A DNA stretch of 64,000 nucleotides from Candolleomyces eurysporus (taxonomy: Eukaryota; Basidiomycota; Agaricomycetes; Agaricales; Psathyrellaceae), in NCBI GenBank assembly GCA_027579435.1, contig JANBPK010000706.1, forward strand, positions 62,001 through 126,000. The letters are read 5' to 3'. The translations under genes were made by a program, and so were the position numbers. The notes under the pieces are model-generated. The model did not search any database. It was not told the DNA's origin and was given only the letters and a program-made list of their open reading frames with translations. This document shows positions 58,039-64,000 of the stretch, one piece after another (the first letter of the stretch is position 1; each line of letters starts with the position of its first letter).

Positions 58039-58881
58039 ATGTCGAGCTCACCGGCGGTAGATATCTCCTCCATCGCAGGCAACGCTTCAGACAACACCAA
58101 AGAAGTCCTATCCAGCGTACACCGCATCTTCGCCAACCGTACCGGCAATGACAACGCTGGACCGGTATTCGGAGAGGCCATCCAGAAGAGGCTCGAGGTC
58201 ACGGAGGTTTCGGTAAACCCAAAGGCTGAAGAGCCTCAGAGGCTCGAGGGCAAAGTCGTGTTGGAGACTATTGTTGAGGAGGGTGAGTACCTTCACTTCC
58301 ACCCGCCTATATGACCATATGAGAACTGATGCGAAATGTTCCTGTGTTGAAGATATGTTGAACGGAGGAGGAATCATCCACGGAGGCTGCTCGGCTTTCT
58401 TGATCGACGTGTACGTACTCTACCCCTTCCCGTCGATCTGAAGCACACTAACCGACTTTATACTTTCCTATACCTAATCAATCAGCTGCTCTACACTTGC
58501 CCTGATCGCTCTAAACCTCGAAACTTCACAAGGAGCTGTTGTGAGTGTGTCCCAAGCGTTGAACGTGGTGTACCATTCCCCTGCGGCGCTGTACGTCCCT
58601 TTCCTTCCATCTAATTTACTGTTAATTTGAATCTCTGTCTGAACTCTGAATTTCTCTCTGCAGGGGGGACAGAATCCGCATTGTAAACCAAACCATCACA
58701 GTCGGAGCGCGGGCTCACTCCGTCCGAACGGAGGTAAGCCATTTCCGCTTGCCCGTCTTCACAATACTCATTCTTTGCTCACTTGCGCAATATTTAGATT
58801 TGGAACGTCACGCACCACCGTCTAGTTTCCTCGGGAACACATATCAAGATGCAGCCCTCAACGCCAAAGGCTAACCTCTAG
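58039..58881 (+). CDS. Hotdog-fold acyl-CoA thioesterase, PaaI/ACOT13-like
   Basis: Five exons close in frame: 58039-58282, 58353-58410, 58486-58590, 58664-58733, 58798-58881; 186 residues. The hotdog core shows NGGGIIHGGCSAFLIDV, with the HGG and Asp positions used for catalysis in this family, then STLALIAL, SVSQALNVVYHSPAALGDRI, VNQTITVGARAHSVRTEIW and a last strand (RLVSSGTHIKM). It would hydrolyse acyl-CoA thioesters (family knowledge); substrate unknown. The length is typical. No clear targeting signal. Confidence 0.88.
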
Positions 58882-59647
58882 TCCGCCCCATCACTTATCC
58901 TCGACGTTGACCCCGACAACATCTCGATCGATGTGCCTTATCATTATGGGATAGGAACCCTACCAAACGCACTCGAGCTAGCGCCACTACTCATACCCGA
59001 TCTCCAAGAGCGCTGCTCGCCGAATCACCCTGGCTGGTTGGACTGGAAGGAGTCGTCGGGACGATGCACCCAATACCCCATATAAATTCAAAGAAATGTA
59101 TGATATACGTAGAATGCACATAGATCTGCTATAACATCTTCACTTGTAGATCGTACATGTATCAGCACGGAGAATTGGACCGTCGCTCGTTGCTCAGTTT
59201 CCAACAGCCTATGGACCCTCCATTCAACCGTCCAAGCATGGACAGCAGAGGTCGTCAGCGAACCACAGCCAAAGGATCGATACAATGCAATGGGTATCGA
59301 GCAGCATGCCTATCCTGCGTGTGGTAGTAAGCCCAGCGAACGAACTTTCTTGCAATGGGGACATACCCACGGATTCGGGCGGTGGACGGCTCTCTTCACC
59401 AGCCATACCCTGTGCGGTAGGTTGGACCCAGAGAGTACCCGGAATCCATCTTGTTGACCGGCAACAGAAACGGTATTGCGCAGGGCTACCCTAAAACATG
59501 TGTGAATGGGAGTTCGGACCGAATGAAATGAATGAACTTACGAGGGGTACCCTATGACCTGGCAGGTGTCATGAGACAACGAGTATAATGAATGTCCCGC
59601 CGATATGAGAATTGACCGATGACAGTGGCGAGCAGCGGCGGCCTAGA
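58882..59647. other. Intergenic, no gene seen
   Basis: 3' flanks of two converging genes. Some coding-like text continues just past the thioesterase stop (58885-59080), but it is in no consistent frame with a start. Nothing else seen. Confidence 0.45.
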
Positions 59648-61269
59648 CTATGACTCGCCCCGACGATGACTCCGAATGTTCAAATCCGCTAGCTCTTGCA
59701 ACAGCTTGGCTCGTTCATCAAGCAACTTCAACGTCCTCTCGTATTCTTCGTGTATTGCCGCTATTGTCCTTGACGTCTTATCCTATCCGGCCAGAAAGTG
59801 AATCAATATTTTATCAAAAGGTACGTCGTATAAAAACAAACTCACCTCGTCATCGTCAACATGCACACCACTCTCCTCCTCGTCATCCTCTTCATTGTCG
59901 ACATGGTGTCCAACTATTCCAAGCGACGATATTCCGGACTCCAAATCCAGATTCCTCAATATAGACCTATCCCCACTTGAATTATTCGAGCCCGAAGGCG
60001 ACGAGAAGGAAGATGATCCCCCGCTAAGCGACCGGCTCAATTCATACGACGCAATTTCGGAATCTTCGTCCACTCGCTCGATGTACCCAGAGTACCTCAC
60101 GGACACTTTCCGAGGATAATCGTTAGAATCCAGCTCCGAATTCGTCGTCACAGACGAAGTAGTCGAAGAAGTGGAGGAAGGAGGGTATGTGGAAGGCGGC
60201 CGACGTCGATAGGGGNTTGGCAGACGAACAACCAGGGGGGTGAAAACGTGAATGTGGGCTTTTGCGGCTTGTTATATCTTTGGTTAGGCCTAACGGTGGC
60301 TGGCGGCGAAGCACCCATGTCTTCAATGGAGAGTAAGAGGGACGGTGTAGCGACCTCGTGTATAGAGATTGCAGGTGGTGCGCTCCGCTTCCCTCCTCTT
60401 CCTCCTAAAGTGGAATACGGAGCGGGTGGAGGTGTCTGGAACGCAGGAAGAATGCTGAGTGCTACCGAAGACGGTGTAGCAGCTGCTTCCTTGCTGTCCG
60501 ACTGGTCTGGGGGTGGTGTCTCAGTGGCAAAGGCTGGTGTTGTGGGTGTTGACTCGAAGCCGTTTGCGAACCTGTTATCGCGGTCGTCGAATATGGACGT
60601 TATGGTGGCCTGAGTGTCCCGGGTATTGGTGGCAGTCGGTGCATAGAACACGGACGTCGTGTCTAGTTCTGGCGAAGAGAAACGAGGCGAACGATAGGTC
60701 GGTCGTCTCACTGAACAGTCTGACACACTCCTTGGCTTCGTACTCCTCTTCATCCTTGGTAGGTCCTTCTCCTTCTCCTTGTCCCTCTCACCCCCCACCC
60801 AGCCCTTTTGACGCGCCTCACGAGACGACGGTGACACCAACAACCCTTCCCTCAACCCAACCATACACAAAACCTTCGCGACAAAGTCAGCTTCGGCCCA
60901 TTCCCCCGCAGCCAGCTTCCGTGGGTCAACCTTGCTCAACCCCACATCTTCTTGGAGAACATCAGTTTCGAGGACACCTAGGAATAGCTTAATTTTCTGA
61001 ACTTTAAGCATCTTGGTGCCGTTGCTGCTGGAACCGGAAGGAATGGGAAGCTTCTGGCCTAGGAGCGACTCTAGGATCGCAACGAGGAGAGAGGGGGTGA
61101 GGTCTGTTGGTGACAGAATTTGAATTGGAATGTATAGAGCCTTCAGAAGGTCGTTTAGCATGCTGACTATCCGGTCTTCAGATGAATTTGTTGAAGTTGT
61201 TGCCGTCGGTGTAGGAGATCGAAAAGGGGCTTTGGAGAACGTGGATCGGTGGGTGTGAGTGTCGTCCAT
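59648..61269 (-). CDS. Unknown protein: helical N-terminal domain, Ser/Pro middle, coiled-coil end
   Basis: Starts at 61269. Exon 1 runs to 59846 and contains an N at 60216 where the frame slips; exon 2 is 59782-59648 (intron 63 nt). The first 170 residues form a compact helical domain (IVSMLNDLLKALYIPIQILS, LTPSLLVAILESLLGQKLPI, VQKIKLFLGVLETDVLQEDV, FVAKVLCMVGLREGLLV). This resembles the calponin-homology-like N-terminal domains of some centrosomal or spindle proteins, but the match is from memory and weak. A long Ser/Pro/Thr-rich region follows. After the N come YPRKVSVRYSGYIERV and an acidic stretch, and the end is helical (AAIHEEYERTLKLLDERAKL). After allowing for one base at the N, the model closes. 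Confidence 0.7.
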
Positions 61270-61564
61270 TGATGCATGAGGATTCTGGGGTAGATGGTGG
61301 TGGTTGAACTTGAAGACAATGAGGCTGGCAGATAATAATTAGACCAAGTTGAACATGACATGCCGCATTGAGCGTTCAACACTCTTTTGTTTGGTTAACG
61401 CTTTGGAATCAAACTGATGGCTCATTGTCACCTTTGTGGGGATACATCAACAATCGTACTGCACTCATTACAAGCGTATCGTCCGTAAAACAAGTCCAAA
61501 AGAGTTCGTAAAGTTCGAGTTCGTAAAGTGCAAGTCTAAAATTCCTATAATAGCAAAGTCCATT
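61270..61564. other. Short intergenic gap
   Basis: Between the 5' end of the preceding minus-strand gene and the 3' end of the secreted-protein gene. Nothing seen. Confidence 0.5.
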
Positions 61565-63319
61565 CTAATCGTTGTTCCAGTACTGCATCACCAAACAAGT
61601 TGGCTCGCCCAAATTCTCCACCTGCGTAACCTTATCCGAGCCCCTCCCACAAGGATAAATCACAGCCGCTCTCCCGTAGGTTTTCTCGCCATACGTCATC
61701 TTATTCGCATACACTGGATCGTTATGGGCCGCATCCAACCACGCAGACGCCACACCTGCAGGATTGTCCCCAGCGATCCGCTTCGCCGTATTGACAGCTA
61801 CGTTATCCGCAAAAAAGGGCTTCGTCCTCCACCCGAGAACCGCGTGCATACCCCCCTGGAAGACAGGCCACCACGGGTCGAATGCCTCGCGAAGGGGTGT
61901 AGGGCTCGAGGGGAAGTCGATCCTGGCAGGGATGACCTGGCACGCGTTGATAATCCAGTACGCGAGATGACCAAGGTTGTTTTTTCCGGGACCGTATCCT
62001 TCTGCTGGGAGATCAGAGGGAATACGAACAGCGTCGGGGATGCCGACAAAGTTCTTCCATGTCGAGAACTCGTGGGGCACCCCGTGCGACTCCGTCAACG
62101 CAATATTGACGTTATTGACGAACGACGAGGCAGAGCTACCGTAGAGCCACGGGTAAGCCCAATAGTATTGGGAGTTGACAAAGTTGATGGTAGTGGATGA
62201 GGCGAGGTTGTTCCAGAAACCGTTGGCATTTGCAAGGAATTCAGCTTCATCATTGTCTTCGCGGGTGACGTATCGGCCAACGGTGACGGTGAACTTGGCG
62301 ACGCGCTCGTTAAGAGAAGCGCGAGCCTCGAAGTAGTTGGGCCTCGGAGACCTAACAGCTTTAGCATGCTCCTTGTCCTTAGGCTCGGCGGGAGGTTGCT
62401 CTTCCAATGACGCGCCTCCAGGAAGAACGTTCTCGGCGGGTTCGTCACCGATAGGGAAGAACCGCAAGATCTCGTTCCTCCCAGTCGCGTTGTCGTCTTT
62501 ATCCTCCGGGGAGCCTTCAGCGATCACTCGGTAGACGGGTTGGATGTATTGGGCTCCAGAGTCGTAGAAGCAAGTATCGACGTGCTTAACCTTGACGCGA
62601 CCCTTGCCCTCCAGCGCTTTCTTGATGGCTTGCGCAACCTTCTCAGGAGGGTTTGCCTTCACCTTCTTGCCAGATTTCTTCGCCGGCTTCCAGCGGTAGG
62701 AAAGAGAGAAGATCTTGTTTTCTGCACCAACGCCGAAACTGGCTCGACTGCCCGGACCGCACACAGGGAACTTCTTGCCACCGCACTCGATCGAGCGCTG
62801 GAAGAGACCGTTTGTGAGGTAAATCGAATCCGGCTCTTCGTCGTTCCACCGCCTGGAGAGGTTGCCGTTGTACGGAGTATCGTTCACGGTAGAACCGACG
62901 AGGCTGGCACCTTTGATGAGCTCGAGGTGGGTATCGTCAGCCGGGAACCCGTCTTTACCATGCTCGAAGATCTCGAGAGCATGCTTAATGTCGATGGGAT
63001 TCTGAGCAGCTGGGATCTTCGTGTAGTCTGGGTAGACACGGGTTTCTCCAGTGTTCTTGTCAACGAAGCCTACGAGCTCGTCACCATGGTACGCGTAGAA
63101 CTTGGATGAGTCGTCATCGCGTTTGGTGAACTTGACGCCGTTGCCGACGTTTCCGACAATCCCCTCGAGCCATTCGTGGGGGAGGAAAGAGGGATCTCCG
63201 AGAGAGTAGACCTCGAGCGGCTCGTCGAGGGGTGGGATAAGCGCAGGGTCCAAGTCAACCCAAGCAACCGCGAGACTGGCGAGGAGGAGAACGTGAAGGA
63301 ATCGAGTCGTGAACATCAT
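61565..63319 (-). CDS. Secreted protein, single exon, unknown function
   Basis: 584 residues in one uninterrupted frame. A clear signal peptide (MMFTTRFLHVLLLASLAVA) is followed by acidic sequence with NDT, NLS and NAT glycosylation sites. The C-terminal half is conserved-looking: NFVNSQYYWAYPWLYG, ESHGVPHEFSTWKNFVGIPD, NNLGHLAYWIINACQVIPAR, FDPWWPVFQGGMHAVLGWRT, YGRAAVIYPCGRGSDKV. The HG...NACQVIP...GGMHAVLG order resembles DUF6345-type proteins and, loosely, a His/Cys dyad of clan CD peptidases (weak resemblance, inference). Likely extracellular. The lack of introns in a 1.8-kb gene stands out here. Confidence 0.8.
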   Translation of the reverse strand: MMFTTRFLHVLLLASLAVAWVDLDPALIPPLDEPLEVYSLGDPSFLPHEWLEGIVGNVGNGVKFTKRDDDSSKFYAYHGDELVGFVDKNTGETRVYPDYTKIPAAQNPIDIKHALEIFEHGKDGFPADDTHLELIKGASLVGSTVNDTPYNGNLSRRWNDEEPDSIYLTNGLFQRSIECGGKKFPVCGPGSRASFGVGAENKIFSLSYRWKPAKKSGKKVKANPPEKVAQAIKKALEGKGRVKVKHVDTCFYDSGAQYIQPVYRVIAEGSPEDKDDNATGRNEILRFFPIGDEPAENVLPGGASLEEQPPAEPKDKEHAKAVRSPRPNYFEARASLNERVAKFTVTVGRYVTREDNDEAEFLANANGFWNNLASSTTINFVNSQYYWAYPWLYGSSASSFVNNVNIALTESHGVPHEFSTWKNFVGIPDAVRIPSDLPAEGYGPGKNNLGHLAYWIINACQVIPARIDFPSSPTPLREAFDPWWPVFQGGMHAVLGWRTKPFFADNVAVNTAKRIAGDNPAGVASAWLDAAHNDPVYANKMTYGEKTYGRAAVIYPCGRGSDKVTQVENLGEPTCLVMQYWNND

Positions 63320-64000
63320 GGAACGCGAACTGAACCTTCCGCTAGTGTAGCCATTAGTATATAGTGAGAGTTGGAGAAGAATTGGAACGACTTACACAAG
63401 GGATTTGACTGCCGGGAGGATGGGGGAGGTAAGTGACTCTCCCTCAGCTTTTATACAAACCATGCACAGACTGTCGATTGGGTCACAGTCACATTCTCCA
63501 AGTTCCACTGTCACCTTTCTTTCGGCGCCGCCGTTTTAGATATAAATTAATTACCTCACCATTTGGTTTCCCCAGAAGCCTGCACCAGGGGGACCTTGAC
63601 CTATTTTTTATTCTCCCTTGGTCGAAAGACAGCTTGGTGGCGTCAAGTGAGCCTCGAGGATGTATTGAAATGGTATGATTGCGACATATCGGGCGTTTGT
63701 GTCGTCAAATGTAAACGAACGAGGGGTATAAATAGACGGTAACGATAATCCTCATGGTTGGTATTATGCAGGCTGCCAGGCAACCCTGGCGGGCTATTCG
63801 ATCAGTCTCCGTACTCTAGACCAGTTCTGACATTTTGATTTGCAGAATGCAGTTTTTATTACGCCCGTTGCAAGCACGTTCTGCTAACCGGTGCGTCGTG
63901 GTATGTCACCAGAGCAGCTTGTCCCGCCACAGTGTATCAAAGTCTCCATTCCGTCAGACTGAGTCCAGGATCCGAAGGCGCTGTAACAGTCCATCGAATC
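63320..64000. promoter_or_regulatory. Upstream region of the secreted-protein gene
   Basis: No gene seen up to the window edge. An AT-rich element (AGATATAAATTAATTA, about 63537-63552) lies some 220 bp upstream of the start and could be a distal TATA-like element; this is by appearance only. Confidence 0.3.

Noticed and set aside
62540..63109. 189-codon frame on the plus strand
   Set aside because: Exact antisense of the secreted-protein exon; no motifs.
1..64000. CRISPR arrays, riboswitches, bacterial operators, insertion sequences
   Set aside because: No regularly spaced repeats or transposase genes were seen, and the gene structure is eukaryotic.

Overview
This is nuclear DNA from a filamentous basidiomycete, most likely an Agaricomycete. 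The genes are cut by many short introns (about 45-75 nt, GTRNGT donors, YAG acceptors) and there are no operons. The gene families are typical of mushrooms: F-box-like proteins with leucine-rich tails, a NACHT NTPase, a beta-trefoil lectin-like pair, a Zn2Cys6 regulator, an AIG1-like GTPase, an arrestin-like protein and GPI-anchor synthesis. Sixteen single N bases, most beside or within a few bases of short homopolymer runs, mark doubtful base counts and break several reading frames.

Layout. 1-11.6 kb is a duplication-rich block: a partial F-box gene at the left edge, three related F-box genes on the minus strand (1315-2679, 3147-4854, 5447-6925), a fourth decayed F-box copy (about 9480-10262), and two plus-strand monothiol glutaredoxins of the Grx3/4 type (7181-8217, 10470-11571). 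F-box genes and glutaredoxins sit head to head over a shared promoter, and this whole unit appears three times in different states of decay. 12-16 kb holds a small unknown gene, a diverged direct repeat and a NACHT gene. A split tRNA-Ser(GCT) lies at 16592-16689. 17-22.6 kb carries a large SAM/coiled-coil/membrane-tail protein and the RNase P/MRP subunit Pop4. 22.6-27.1 kb is gene-poor and holds a perfect hairpin. 27.1-31.9 kb is a transcription factor with two C2H2 fingers plus a Zn2Cys6 cluster. 34.7-36.6 kb has a uricase core whose ends cannot be found, head to head with a small unknown gene. 37.4-39.3 kb is a single-exon F-box gene. 39.5-43.1 kb is a tandem pair of seven-exon lectin-like genes with an internal domain duplication. 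43.3-49.3 kb holds a GTPase with a long charged coiled coil and CaaX end, three small unknown genes and an EVE-domain protein. 49.9-56.3 kb has an arrestin-like protein and Mcd4 (GPI ethanolamine-phosphate transferase 1). 56.7-58.9 kb holds an AlkB-like dioxygenase and a hotdog thioesterase. 59.6-63.3 kb has a coiled-coil protein with a helical N-terminal domain and a secreted single-exon protein.

How they relate. Conserved housekeeping genes (pop4, mcd4, EVE, AlkB, thioesterase, tRNA) alternate with lineage-specific gene families that are duplicating and decaying. The clearest functional pairing by position is F-box with glutaredoxin, repeated with a conserved promoter. The most unusual proteins are the tandem lectin-like pair, whose C-terminal repeated domain I do not recognise. 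Exon limits below were worked out by hand from frame and splice signals; most multi-exon models close without frame errors, and exceptions are stated.
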